Part shown: piece by piece, positions 34,854 through 47,189 of the stretch | Position numbering within the stretch: the first letter of the stretch is position 1 | Layout of the letters: every line of letters begins with the position of its first letter | NCBI RefSeq assembly: GCF_000264995.1 | Contig: NW_006767438.1 | Span: 62,001 to 126,000 of the forward strand | Origin: Punctularia strigosozonata HHB-11173 SS5 | Taxonomy: Eukaryota; Basidiomycota; Agaricomycetes; Corticiales; Punctulariaceae | Reading direction: 5' to 3' | DNA: 64,000 nt | Position numbers and translations under genes: made by a program | The notes under the pieces: generated by a model | Database searches by the model: none | What the model was told of the DNA's origin: nothing | The model's input: the letters and a program-made list of their open reading frames with translations, nothing else

Positions 34854-35541
34854 CTATGCGCTGGATGACTCAGTGTCAGCACACGGCAGCCCTTCCCAAC
34901 CTATATATCGTGAGGAGAATTCCCGCGAATGCGCTGACGCAAAGTGCCAAACTACGGTACTCTCTTCAGACCCAGGCCCCAGTAACTTGGACGCGGCATC
35001 GGAGAGGTCAATGTCGGACCCTTTGCAGCTACGGCACCTGTCCGCCACGGTCGCCGTCACAGCCTTGCCTTTTGCTGTTGAGGCAACAAGGCATCAGGTG
35101 CGCGGAGAGCGGGTACAGGAAAGGGAACATACAGTTAGTGACGACGACTGTCTTGCCACAGAACGGCGAGGTTTTGCTGGAGCTGGCGGGCCTGCGCGTG
35201 CATTCGATGTGAGCGGGTCCGATGAATGGAGCTCGATAATCTCCAGATCTCAAGGCAATATTTACCCAAAGGATCGCTCTGGTAAGGCGACGACGCTTCC
35301 TTGAGCGTTCGAGGGCTGGCTCTTCCCGCATGCGCCATGACCGGGGGTAAAGAGGTGCGTTGTTGAACCACGGATACGTTAGGGGTGCTGTATAAGATAT
35401 CCGGGCCTTCACGAGCTGACCTTGGCCCTTGTGCGGGGGATTGTCCAAGGGTACATATTTGTCCACGGGGGCGGCGTAAGAGCATATAATTAAAGTCATG
35501 AGGGCGACGATAAGACGTAAAGAGAGTATAGAGCAGAACAT
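34854..35541 (-). pseudogene. decayed paralogue of the double-psi beta-barrel protein
   Basis: A signal peptide start is intact (MFCSILSLRLIVALMTLIIC then SYAAPVD). Pieces matching the neighbour at 36265-36848 follow in the right order: HLFTPGHGACGKSQPSN, SPFCGKTVVVTN and VTATVADRCRSCKGSDIDLS ending VVWHFA. The first exon and the FTPGHGACGK piece cannot be joined in one frame with ordinary splice sites, and the C-terminus runs on past the usual WHF end. I take it as a tandem duplicate that has probably lost function, though odd splicing is not excluded. Confidence 0.6.
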
Positions 35542-36264
35542 ATTGCAAGTGCTGGGCGCCAGGCCAGAGATGAAACGAAGTCGATGGAATATGAGGATGG
35601 AGCTCGCCACAGTGTCTGTCGTCGGTCGACGCAAGCTTAAATGGTGGTTAGTCCGTATTAATCTGCGTCCGGTATGCGACAGGTTCTGTGCCCCGGAGAT
35701 CGACAATGCAGCAATATCCCGTCTCGGAATACGAAGTTGCAAGACCTCAGTAGGTTGCCGTAGTACTGCAATCTTGACAAGGTGGTACCAAATAGGGTTA
35801 AGACCTCAACCTGCATATTCAGGGCGAAATCCTCGCCAGGGAGTGACCGAGAATGTCTATGGACTCGGACGCCAACGCGCCAACCATCGAGAATCGAGAC
35901 ACGATACTGCCGTATTGTCCGAGTCGGGATGACGGTACCGGGTTGTGCCTCCATCCGCTGCAATCGCAACCTAGCAGTTCAAGATATTTTCGGCCAACGG
36001 AGTACAGGCATGCTGCGGAGTCAAAACGCAACAGGGATGACGGCCATGCTCTTGGGAGAGGCGCACTGCTCTACGTAACGGCTGCTCTGAATGCATTGTT
36101 TGATATAGCATTCGCGCTCATGACCTGTTTTCATATATTTATACATACCGCGGACTTGCAGGATCATGACATTCCCTTTCCCAAACGATCTCCCGGAATA
36201 TGATCCCTTCCACTTATCACTCGACATCCGCCCGTACTTTTAGTCAGAGCACAGGGAGGTGTAC
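35542..36264. other. spacer between two related genes
   Basis: It separates the decayed and intact double-psi beta-barrel genes, both on the minus strand, and should hold the promoter of the former and the terminator of the latter. I see no gene in it. Confidence 0.4.
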
Positions 36265-36848
36265 TTAATCGAGGTGCCAGGTCATGCCGTGAAGCCGGCC
36301 GACCGACTCGTCCGCCAGGTCCTTGAATGCAGCAGGCGAGAGATCAAGGTCAAACTCGGCACAGCTAGGGCATTCATCCAGGATGGTGACCGTTGTGGAT
36401 TTCCCTTTGACTGTGCGTCGAGATGTGTTCAAGAATCATATACATAGCGGAAATCGCGAGGAAAGAAGACGCACAGCTGGCAGTGAGCTTCTTACCACAG
36501 ATCGGGTTCGTGTTCGGGTTCGCCCCCGCGCCGGGGAACGTTCTGTCATTCGAGGTGAGAATTCGCATGTATCGGCAGCACGAGACTCCGTCCAGATCTG
36601 TAGAGGAAGACGTACTTGAAGAATTGGCTTGACACGGCTACCATGTGGTCCGAGGATTTGCTGTTCTTCCCGCATGCGCCGAGACCCGGGGTGAAAAACG
36701 TCGCTGTTGGAGCGGCGATCAGAACGCGAGTTGGTGAAAGAATCATGCACATACCTTGGCCGGTGTGCTTCGCTTTGTTCACAGGAGCGGCGTGCGAACA
36801 CAGGATAAGGGCCATAAAAGCAACGATAACATGGATGGACCGAAGCAT
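36265..36848 (-). CDS. small secreted double-psi beta-barrel (RlpA/barwin-like) protein
   Basis: These small secreted proteins share the expansin and barwin fold; in fungi they are linked to cell wall or host interaction, without a settled activity. Four exons (36848-36755, 36703-36616, 36542-36475, 36410-36265) give 131 residues in phase. A signal peptide (LRSIHVIVAFMALILCSHAA) leads to ATFFTPGLGACGKNSKSSDH, then ANPNTNPICGKKLTASFKGK, TTVTILDECPSCAEFDLDLS and PAAFKDLADESVGRLHGMTW. The cysteine pattern and the Asp after the second strand are those of the family. The paralogue 0.7 kb away suggests a tandem duplication. Confidence 0.88.
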
Positions 36849-37616
36849 GTTAGCAAATGAAACGAGGACAGGCACCAGGCCAAGAAGAACGTCAGAGGGA
36901 ATCGAGGATGGGACTAGCCACGAAGGGATGCGGACGCTCGGAGATGGCTTATATAGATAATTTACAAGTTTCTCTGAGCGAGGCGGTATCGACGAGGCGG
37001 TACCGATTAGACATATCGAGCGCTTGCGCGTCGCTGTGCATCATTTGAGGCGGGATATCAAGGACCGCGGCGTCTAGAGCAGGTATGGCACAAGTGTAAG
37101 GCCGAAGAGTAAGCAAGATTGCCGCATGATTGCCACATCACGACGAAATTACTGCATTATCGAGGCGATGAGGACCGCACATCCCAGGATGGATGTGCTG
37201 GTCATCTGAGCTGTGTCTCAGGCATCGCACATCATTGCAGGACAGGGTTCAGTGGGTGCATCGACGATTCGCCAGGAGAAGGATGGTGGATTGAAGAAGC
37301 AAAGCTGCACAAAGCAAGCATGCGTGAGAATAATCCTGTTGACTCCCAGCACGTGATGCTAGCTGCGCTTTAGACTCGGCTCGTCGCCGTCCTGGACGAT
37401 AGTGTCGCGGGTAGGGTCCTGAAGGTGTGTCGTTTCTGCCGTGTCTGTTGGTGCTGTCCATCCGAAAATCTGAATCGCTGTTACAGTGGATCGCCAGGAT
37501 ATTTCCAGCTCGATCCGAGCGTATTCGCGGCCTGGACAAGGGCACCGGCCTGCGCCCGAGATTCACACTCCGACCTCGCCTCCCAGTCCCTTCGCCGCCG
37601 GAGGAACTGGCCAGAG
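36849..37616. promoter_or_regulatory. divergent promoter region
   Basis: The beta-barrel gene leaves to the left and the six-knuckle gene to the right. The frame of the latter is open for about 64 codons before the chosen ATG at 37617, but that part lacks any family signature. Confidence 0.4.
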
Positions 37617-40600
37617 ATGAGCAGCATGAGCGGCCCACCAGGCTCATACTATCCCGACTTCCCGGTCCCGGTCGCCTTCAACGCGTTCGCCAACCCCGCC
37701 GAGGCCGTCGCCGCCGTCGTCTCCAGCCACGCCCAGGGCATCAGCGCCGCCTTCCAGTCCTCCACCGCCGGCAACCCTCCGGGCAGCCATGGCATCGCCC
37801 CGTCCGCCAACGCCCTCCTCGACCCCCACAACCCCGACCTCGGCCCGACCAAGCACTGCAGCGTCCGCGGATGCAGCGTGCTCCTCAGCGCGAATGCCCT
37901 CACCAAGATGTGCGACGGCTGCCGCGAGCGCCATCGCGAATACGCCCTCACCAAAAGGCGCAAGAGGAAGGCGGAGAAGGCCGCGGTGTTGGCCGCCGCC
38001 GCCGCCGCCGCCGCCGCGTCTGGCAGCGCAGGCGGTCAAGTGGAGGCGATGGACATGGAGCCCGTGTGGGAGCCGCAAGCGATCGAGCCCGGTCATCCGA
38101 CGAGTGAGGCGGTCAAGGCCGTCGTCAGCCAGCTCGCGGGCATCGGTCCGCGAACGGTCAACCACGGTGACGGCGGCGGGGACAGCTACCGGTACCATGC
38201 TCGCGTACACCAGCACAGCGGCAGCCAGGAGCGTGCGCACGAGCACGAACGGCAGCAGGATCGCGATCAGGAGCAAGACCAGACGCCTTGGCTCGATCCT
38301 GCGCTCTACGCATCCCCCGGACATGCCCATTCGTCTTCCTCGGAGCTTGCGGGCGCGTTGACGCTGCCTACCCTTCACTCCCGACCGTCCCACTCCCCGG
38401 CTCATCACGGCCATAACCCGGCTTTCGCAGCAGGAGGGCACGCTCACGCTTACAACGACCATTCGCCGTCGCCCTTCGCGGATCACACCCCGGAACAGAT
38501 AGCCACGGCCGTCGCCGCCACTTTCGCCGCGGTCGCTGCCAATGCCGCCGGGAACCCGAACGCGCTCGCGGGGTCGTCGACGTCTACTTCGGCCGCGGGG
38601 AGCGCCAACAACGGGTCGAGTCATCTGCCCCCACGGTACTGCTCCGTGAAAGGCTGCAAGGTGCTCGTACCGGGCGACTACCTGTACAAGATGTGCGAGG
38701 TATGGTTCTGGCCCTTTGTCTGGTCACTCTGATCGTACGACGCTGAGCAAAACACCATGAATAGGCTTGTCGCGATCGGTATCGCAACTATGGGAATACG
38801 AAGCGAGCCAAATGGAAAGCGCAAAGCACCGCCGCCAGAACCCACCTTGCCCTCCTCGACAAGGTGCGCGAGGAGGAAGAGAAACGACGGGCTGAAAACG
38901 GGCTTGAGGTAGTTGGTACTGCTCCCTCAATGGACCAGCGCTGACCCTTGTTTCATTCGCATGATAGAGTCTGGGCACACTAGGCCTCGAGGAGCAGCGC
39001 GCCTGGGAAGAACGCGTGCTCCGGGAGCTCAAGATGCAGCTTCCGCCAGACGCTTTCGTATCTCCCGACCCTCCTCCTCCCCCGCCCCACGCGTCCGATT
39101 CCCTCGACGGTCAGAATGCGACCGCAGACCAGAGCATGCCCGGGTCGTCGACCGCGGATCACGATTCGTATGCTCAGGCTGGACCCTCCTCCGCGCCGAC
39201 GGCGATGGGGATCTCGCCCATCATCCGGATGTGCAGCGTGAGCCACTGCAAGGCGCTCCTCCCGGCCACCCACAAGTACAGGCGGTGCGAGGCGCACCGG
39301 GTGCAGAACCGGATGCACAGTCGGCTGAAGCGCGACCGGGAGATCGAGAGGAAGACGAAGGGGAACAGGGAGCTGATGGAGACGCTCGGCGGGATGCCGG
39401 GTATGGGTGGTGGTGGTGGAGGAGACGGGTCTGATGGGGGTGGGGTCGATCCGGGTATCGGGATCGGAGTCGGAGTGGGCGAGTGGGCGCTCGAGACGGG
39501 CGGGAACAGCGGGATGGGGAACCGGTACATCGTCGGGCGTGGATCGTCGACCGCCGGTGAGGATGGCGATGGCGCTGGTTCTTCGGCCGTGATCCCGATG
39601 GCGGATCCGCAAGAGCACCAACTTCCGCAGGAGTACGACGATCGCGGTGTGCCGATCCCGCCTGCGATACGTGGTGCGCGGCGGACGAACTTTGTGTGCT
39701 CCGTCGCCAAGTGCTTCAACCTGCTTAGTCCGCGCAGCCCGTGGAAGATGTGCGACGGTTGTCGGGAGCGCGATCGCGAGGTGCGGGGCAGGCTGGAGAA
39801 GCTGAGGAAGGAGGGCGTGGAAGTGTGCGCCACGCGGGGGTGCAAGGAGTTGCTTAGACTGAAGGAGATCAAGGGCGGGATCGATAAGTTGAGGTAAAGT
39901 CGGGTCGTGTTTTGTTCAACTGATCATCATGTTAATCAAATTCTCGTCACAGGTTCTGCGAGCAGTGTCTGAAGGCACGCGAGGAGACGGAGAAGGAGAA
40001 GGAGGAGAAGGCTCGGGCCCGAGAGGAAAGGGAACAGAAGGCGAAGGAAAGAAGGGAAGAAAGGGATCGGATGAAGGAGGAGAAAGAGAAGGATCGGGAG
40101 GAGAGGGTACGGGAAAGGGTGATGAGGGAGACGATCGAGCGTGAAGCAATCGAACGTTCAAGGGTCCAGAGTAGGACCTCGCAATGCGCTGAGGAGCCAG
40201 GAGGAAGCGCTAGCGAGGCATCGATGAACGACGATACCGGTGCGCTTCAGGGAACAGATCCCGCACCAGAAACGGACGCGTCCGCTCTGCCGAAGAAGCC
40301 GTCGCAAAAGGCCAGAGCGGCACTGAAAAGGAAAGCGGAAGTTGCCAAGTCGGACTCGGGAGTATCGTCCCCAGCGGATACAGGAGCAGCTGCGGCCTCG
40401 AGCAGCGAAGAGGCCTCTCAGGCCTCCGACGAAGGTGCTGCGTCTGCCACGCCGATCGTATGCATCCCTCGCGTCGTGAAACCGCCGCCTCCGAGCGGCA
40501 CCTTCGCGTACGGTACCTCGTTGCAGAACTCTCCGCCGCCTTTACCGCCTTTACCGCCAGCACCACCGCCTCCTGCGGCATCCGCACCACCTGTCTCCCA

Positions 40601-41643
40601 ACCGACCGCACCTCCATATCCGGTCACGTTCTACGCGCCACATCCGTACGGTATGATGCCGCCGTATGCCGTGCAAGGACCCAACGGAGAGACCTACCCA
40701 CCGCCGCACGCGTATCCATATGGATTTCCGATGCCTCCGCACGCGTTCGGGCCCCCCGGGTCACCTCCGAGCGCGCCGGCGGGGACCGCCCCTACTGGCA
40801 AGGACGGCTCGCCTTCAACTTCACCGCCGATGGTGTACCCACCATATCCGTATCCGTTTTACCAATACCCACCTCCTCAGCCCGGCGCGTCGACCAGGGG
40901 CTACACGGCGATCCCCTTGTCGCTTCCTACGGCAAGTTCCGACGAGAGCGCGAAAACCAAGGCGTCGACGAACGCGGCAGAGGTGCAATGGAGCCCATTC
41001 GCTCCGCAACCGGTGTCGGCCTTGCCCATGACCACGCCTATACCTACAGGCGCGTCCGCCGGTACGACGCATGGTACCGTCGGCCGAGGCCTGATCTGGG
41101 CGGAGGTGTGTGTATCGCCTTCGTATTTCCCCGCGGTTGCTCACTCAGACGATAGGTGCGGACTCAGGAGAATCAGCCCGAGGACAAAGACAAGAACAAA
41201 GCTGGGTCCCGTGAAAGGGCGAAAAGACGTAAAGTGCTGCTAACCGACGAAGAGGCGGTCATCGAGCAGGCCAGGATCATGGCCGCCAGTGCGCAAGCAG
41301 CGCCAAAAGCACAAGACGAGACAACTGCTACTGAAGACGTGCACGGAGAGATGCCCCCTGAAGATGCTGCGGCGTCCACGACGTTCGATGCGCCTTTTGA
41401 GGACCCCTCGGCCACGAAAGAGGAGACGGTATGTGCTCTGCTATATATATTACCCGGGCGTGTCTCATACTATTCCCGCAGCATACTTGTGGCAACAAAT
41501 TATGCAGTCGACCTTTGCCAGCGAACGCCGTCGGTACGCTCTGTAACAAGTGCAAGGCGCGGCTGAAGAAGCGTCAGACCAAAGCAAAGCAAAAGTTCCA
41601 CTTGGAGCCGAGAAGGGCTATCGTCGCCACCCCGAGCACATGA
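37617..41643 (+). CDS. protein with six tandem C-x4-C / C-x2-C knuckles
   Basis: I do not recognise a described function. Six exons (37617-38699, 38765-38908, 38968-39893, 39953-41105, 41156-41428, 41482-41643) give 1246 residues. Six times a pattern C-x4-C, 12-22 residues, C-x2-C, basic tail appears: CSVRGCSVLL with KMCDGCRERHREY; CSVKGCKVLV with KMCEACRDRYRNY; CSVSHCKALL with RRCEAHRVQNR; CSVAKCFNLL with KMCDGCRERDREV; CATRGCKELL with FCEQCLKAREE; and CGNKLCSRPL with LCNKCKARLKK. In the third the last Cys is His. This looks like repeated zinc binding. Between knuckles 5 and 6 lie a highly charged coiled coil (E/K/R-rich) and a Pro/Tyr-rich segment. Basic stretches such as KRRKRKAEK suggest a nuclear protein, perhaps nucleic acid binding. 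No catalytic motif is seen. Confidence 0.8.
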
Positions 41644-42038
41644 ATGCGAAAAAGTGCTGTAACTTATTTTTCAAATATGATTGGTCGCGCGCTGTAACAT
41701 CGATTTGATTAACGGTTCGCTTTCTGCTACTTGCCCTCTGGGCCAAGTAGCCTATTTGATTGTGTAATTTTGAGAGAAGACGGAAAGTGCGGTTGTCCTA
41801 AAGCTTCAAGCTTCACCTGCCATGTACACCTCGCTTTGCCTCGCTTGTGGAATTCTGCTGAAAATCTTAACTCTTCGAGAGGGGGTCGATCTGATTAGTT
41901 ACACGTGATGATTCCGTGTGTTGCCAGAGGCAACCAATCGCAGTCTGACCACCACGCTTGGTTCACACGGTCTTCTGATCCCTGTGACGCGGTCGAACTT
42001 GTGTTGCTGCAACGCGACATGTATCTTCCAGCCCGACT
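41644..42038. other. short intergenic region
   Basis: Terminator of the six-knuckle gene and promoter of the roadblock gene. It is AT-richer than its surroundings. No gene is visible. Confidence 0.45.
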
Positions 42039-42598
42039 ATGGCATCTGTAGTGCGTTGGTTATGTTATACTGGCAGGCTCTACCTAAATTGACTTCTTGC
42101 AGGCCACCCAACCCACGTCCGCGGTGTCCTCTGTACCCGCCTCTCATTTACCAACACCACCCGAGTTGGAGGCGACCCTGAGCATGCTTTCAGCACATCG
42201 ATCTGTTCTTGGGTACATTCTTTTATCAAGGCCGCACAATGAACATCGGACAACGACGATTGCGGCTAGTAGCAACGCGCGTGTAGAGGAAGGGGCTGCG
42301 ATCATCCGACATTCTGGCGTTATATTCGAAGGCGAACAGGGTCGAAAGTATGCGAAGGCTATCGCCCGAATCGTAGAAAGCGTTAGGGAAGGTTTGGACG
42401 ATGTTGGTGGCGAGGTATGTGTCTGCTCGCTCCCATTCGAAGGTAGGACGGTGCGCGCTCTGCTCACTTTACCGCATCTATCAGGATGAGATCCGGTTCA
42501 TGAGGATACGGACAAAGCGACACGAGATCATGATTTCTCCTGGTGAGTCCGTCGACCGGAGCGCGATGCATATGACTAACCTGGCATCTCGTTCTTAA
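42039..42598 (+). CDS. roadblock/LC7-type dynein light chain
   Basis: Roadblock light chains dimerise and bind the dynein intermediate chain. My model has a 9-nt first exon (42039-42047, M-A-S), then 42103-42414 and 42485 onward. The match is clear in LEATLSMLSAHRSVLGYILL, IIRHSGVIFEGEQGRKYAKA and FMRIRTKRHEIMISP. The last beta strand usual for the family (a hydrophobic string like LLIVIQ) is not found: reading on gives GESVDRSAMHMTNLASRS and a stop at 42598, while a GTGAGT donor at 42543 could lead to an exon I cannot identify. The C-terminus is therefore uncertain. Confidence 0.75.
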
Positions 42599-44706
42599 TT
42601 GGGTCGACTTCATCGCGGCGCCCTGTGGACATGTCAACGTCTCCGCCTTCGATGTCATAACACTGGGGAAGACGAGCGTTACCTGTTAGCCGTACTACAC
42701 GATCCCACCACTTGATAACGGCGTGATGGCAATCGTTCGTGGCAGATACCCCATAGGTTTTGGCGCTTGAACATGTATACACACCAACGGCGACTGACAC
42801 TTGCCAAGTTGCAATAATCCTCACATGGGCGATCTTTTGGGATTCCTTTTGGGCTGAAACGTGAACCCTGCATTTTATGATTTGGGAATGCATAGCTGAC
42901 GACTTGTGAACGTTCGCATGGCTTGCGTCGTGTTTCAGCGTGCCCTGACTTGACTGGTGGCAGGTTTGCGCCATTAAAGGTATCTTTGAGCAAGTCCTCG
43001 GGGAAAAAGTCTCCGTCTTCAAGGCTGTCGCCAACGCTAAACCGCTCCCCGTTCCAGTTTTGCCAATTTGAGAATCTATTGCTTGATGACTGTCTCATTC
43101 ATCTGTAAGACAAGTCATGCGATCTCCTCGGGCCAATGGCACTCATTTGCAAGTTTAGAGAGGGTACACACGATGTTCTCGAGCGGCGAACTTGATAAGC
43201 CGCTCGGTCTCGAGCCCTCCCCCACGTCTGCCCACTGCCGTCGTGCCTATGTGGGTTTGGATTCATACCCGCGAAGGAAGAATTATACCGGCTATCGCTC
43301 CAACGGAGGGCTCTTGACGGTTGCTCGTCGAGAACGGTGACGCAAGCTATGTTCCGCGCCTGATAGCACTGGCACGCTCTTACCATGTGGGGTTCTCGTA
43401 GCGCCGTTCCTGCGCCGCCCACGCTGGAGTGCAGGCGGGAGCACAAAACGTTGACAACCATGGAGATCGCGTACTGAGTACCGTTTACGTTACCTGCGCG
43501 CTGGCTTCGAGGGTGGATATGTTTGACAGTGCCTGAGGAACGGACCCATCGCACCTTGTATAGGCAAGCTCGAAAGTCTGCTTCATCGGCGGCCAACGCG
43601 GCCAACACGTATATAGCATCAGATCGCGAACTGTCGGAGCATCCGTGCTTCTCGAAGTCTTTGACGGTGAAGACGCCGTAGCGCGGCTTCTCTCCGGCCA
43701 ACTGGCAATCTCTCTCTGCGAGCTGTTAATTCGCGGCTCGCCAGGCGACGTCACGGTTGTTGGACGGTGCGACCGACACGTGTTCCTGCGAAAATACAGT
43801 CTACACGCCTTCCGCAATGCTGTGGACCGTTGATGTCTTGCCACGCGTATGCAATATCGCTATTCTGGTTAGTTCATTCTCTGAAGATTAAGGCAGAAAC
43901 GCGGGAGCTCGCACTGCTTCTCATTGCCAAAAACTTTTGCGAGCCTCTGCAGCAATATTCGGGTCCCGTCATGACATATATCGTTGTTGTATGCTGTGTT
44001 CTCGGCGACAGAGAGGCCTAACGCATCTGTCCTCACAGATGCAGATAAACCCCGTCCAATAAGGGAAAAGAAGACAATAATGAAGTAAAACCGTTTCTCA
44101 GGTATGGACCCCGCACAGTCCAGTTACCAGCAAAGGCGCTCATGGACCTGGACTCCGGTGTATAATATTGCACTTCCCCGTACAATGTTCGACGGGAAAC
44201 CCCGTCCGGCGAGGCATGCTGTCGAGCGCAAGGTTGCCGAGGTACCATTGCGTATGGCTTACCTGGTTTCGGGAACTCCTCAAAAATCCTGCTAGCACCG
44301 ATCGACATACGAGAGATCGACAGTCGACTCATGCCGTCAGCGTAAACAAGGGCCCGTGTCTGATTGATGGCCGCATGACAATATGGGGTGTATACAGTAT
44401 CACAAGAAAAGAAGCTCGCTTTTTCGGAATGCGTGGTGACCTGTGACAAGACAATTTTGACCTGCCTCGAGTTGCCAGCCGCTCACGACATGCCCACCTT
44501 CCGAGTATGTTATATATGCCCTCTTCTATCCTGTCCAGATGCGTCCTCTTGCTGCCTCGCTGTGTGGCGTTTGATCCCTCATCGAAGCGCCCTAGCCCAT
44601 ATAATTCCTTGGAGATCCTACAGCGCCCTAATCTGCATCTCAGATCAACCTCACCCCCTCACTCGCGACTTCGCATCACCGCCCAAACCCACAACTGCGG
44701 TTGGCG
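42599..44706. other. 2.1-kb stretch without a recognisable gene
   Basis: Moderately long minus-strand frames (43701-43099 and 43098-42679) share no motif I know, and their codon use is unlike nearby genes. A piece DAIYVLAALAADEADFRACL near 43.6 kb looks protein-like but stands alone. It may be a decayed gene. Confidence 0.3.
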
Positions 44707-45919
44707 ATGGCATATCCCTCACGGAATACCGAGAGCTGGCAGACGTCTCGTGCTAGCCGCTCGCCTCAGGGCAGTGCCACTGGCACGTTCATCGCCCATG
44801 ACCCACCTCGGTCCATACGTCCATCTTCTAGACGACAAACCCCTGACGCCGTCACTGAAGTGGAGGAGGACTCTTGGAACCTGATCCCTTACGTTCCGAA
44901 CGTCGCTGGTGGCACCTCAGCCAGCACGAGTCCGTCTGGAGGGTTGTTTCTCCGCTCGCCCACCCCGCTCAAGTATCAGAGAGCCATTCAGGCTTGCGAT
45001 CAGTGCCGCGAGCGCAAGGCTAAGGTCAGCCTAGCTCGTGCACAATTTCTCACTAGGCTTACGCTTACTAGTGCACGGGCTTTCAACCAACCTGCGGCCG
45101 TTGCGAGTCCAGGGGTTTACTCTGTACTTATTCTCCCTCAGAGCCTAAACGCAAGGGCGTGGCCCTTGCTCGAACTCGCGGACGGGAGAGCCCTCACAGA
45201 GCGACGTCTTCGGAGGCGACCGCCCAACCAGACATCAGCATAGGACGCTACGGATCTCCCGAAACGGCCATGTATGCATCTGCGGAACAGTCTGATAATT
45301 CGTACACGGAGTTTGGTCACTCCTCTGCGGGGCAATATTCGAGCATGCAACCTTCTGGTTATGCCATGAGGGATCACACTCGCGGGGCCGGAGGTCCTCA
45401 GTACCCTGTAGGCGTTCAGTCGCCTGTCCGCGGGGCGCAGATGCCGTCTTACTCAACCTCCCCTCCTTTATCCTCGGCCAACATACCTGGTTTGAACTAT
45501 GCAGGGACAGTAGGTTCTTACAGCTATCCTTCCATCCATGCACCACAGCCGCGGCGGGATGCATCAAGGCGGTCATTCATGCAGCGCTCATCGAACAATG
45601 AATATTACGACCCTCACACTACTCAACAGTACTCAGCGGTGTTCAATACCACATCTGTTCCTCCTACACACCAGCAATTCGTATCATCTCCGTTGCCGGG
45701 TGGGATAGTAGAAAGCCCAAGGTACGTATGTTTGCATTATACGAGCGCGCTCGCTTATTCAATCCTTTCACCGCCAGCGACCAGCCAACTCCAATGCTGC
45801 ATATGCCATCCGATACCGTACCAGTGAATGTCCCCGAGGCGCGATCATCGTCAACTCGGGCACCGACTGCGACAGCTTACTACGGGTACTACTCCCATGA
45901 CCCAACTCGGCCTGCGTAA
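44707..45919 (+). CDS. small Zn2Cys6 transcription factor
   Basis: The binuclear zinc cluster binds DNA triplets, usually as a dimer. Three exons (44707-45024, 45072-45721, 45778-45919) give 369 residues. The cluster is built across the first intron: ACDQCRERKAK then CTGFQPTCGRCESRGLLC, the exact C-x2-C-x6-C-x6-C-x2-C-x6-C spacing. A basic linker (EPKRKGVALARTRGRE) follows. The remaining 220 residues are rich in S, Y, Q and P, with no visible fungal-specific middle homology domain, so this is a short form. Its targets are unknown. Both neighbours are unrelated housekeeping-type genes. Confidence 0.88.
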
Positions 45920-47189
45920 TACGAGATTCCAGACCACTTCGAGCAGCGTTTAGGTCGCTGCGTTACGCTCCAGTTTGGGCCATTCTGAAACGGTTTCTGT
46001 ATTATGCCCTCATTTGTGCGTTTATCCTGCGATTGTTTCGGACGACAGGTTTCATATGATTGCCTCAAGTGTGTATATATAGCCGTAGGATCGTGATAGC
46101 ATTTCTGGCCGTTTGGGACACGTTACAATACTATTGCATTGGGGACTGGTAGCCATGCACGTCTCCGAATACTGTAAAGGCTTATGTCAAAACGTCATTT
46201 GCTCATGTCATTACATCAGGCACAAGATTACAAGCTGTCACCCAAGCCAAGGTTGCTTGGTGTCGGGAACAGCGTGAGAAGTCGAGATCATCGAGAGCGA
46301 TCTCTTTGTCTCCGGTCGGAACAATGAGTATGCCCAGAGAATATCTGACGTGAGACAGCATGTATACGCAATACCTGCTTTCACGAGTATTGCATGACAA
46401 CGCCTGGGTGTTGGAACCAACAATAGCACGAGATCGCGCCCGGTGAGAGTAAGCTTATCTTCGGCTTTTCGCGCAATCGACGTCGCCGGTCTATATGAAT
46501 TTTGTCCCCAAATATGAACGCGATCCACCCAAACCCGTAGCGGCGTACCACATCAGGGTACAATCGAAGGAAGCGCTTGAATGAAGTACCACCGGAACGT
46601 TTTTCATTGCCATCGTGGTGCGAGGGCAGCTTCGACCATGCTGAAGCTGCGGACATTCTAGTTGCCGGCTGGATCATCCAGTGCGATTTTCTCAAGCGCC
46701 GGAGCAGCCGTGACGCAGAGAACAGCGAGGAACCTGAGTACGAGACCACGACACGCGCCGAGGGATCGTCGTATTACAGCATCCTTCGAGAAATCCTCGC
46801 GGCGTGAAATGACTCTTCGTGGCTGCTTCGGAGCCATCTGGCTCACGCACAGTTATAGAATTCGTCACAATTATGATCGCGGACATTGAGAGGTATAGGC
46901 TTCCAAGCCGAGTGTCTAGAGCGCACGAGACATTCACGGGGAGACCAGGCGAAGTCAGGCTCGATATCCAGGCATTCTGTCGGAACAAGCGACATCTAGG
47001 AACGGCTCAACGCTGTCGCAGTGGGCTCCTTGAGTGGAACCCTTCGACGGAAGGCTGATTGCCAATTGGAATGATAAGTAACTGGACAATGTCTAAGTCA
47101 CAGTGCACCTAATTCAGTCACGTGACCATGGGCATACGGATACACTGCTATGCGCCCCGGCTGGCAGACTCGTCGACGACGGACTCATC
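45920..47189. other. 1.3-kb stretch with unassigned coding-like pieces
   Basis: On the minus strand near 46.5 kb a piece reads FKRFLRLYPDVVRRYGFGW and IAFIFGDKIHI, and near 46.75 kb LVLRFLAVLCVTAAPALEK. They look like real protein but lie in different frames and match no family I can name. VPS29 begins at the right end. Confidence 0.3.

Noticed and set aside
37644-38624. 326-codon minus-strand frame full of R, G and V
   Set aside because: Antisense of the first exon of the six-knuckle protein; its composition follows from the complement of Ala/His-rich codons.
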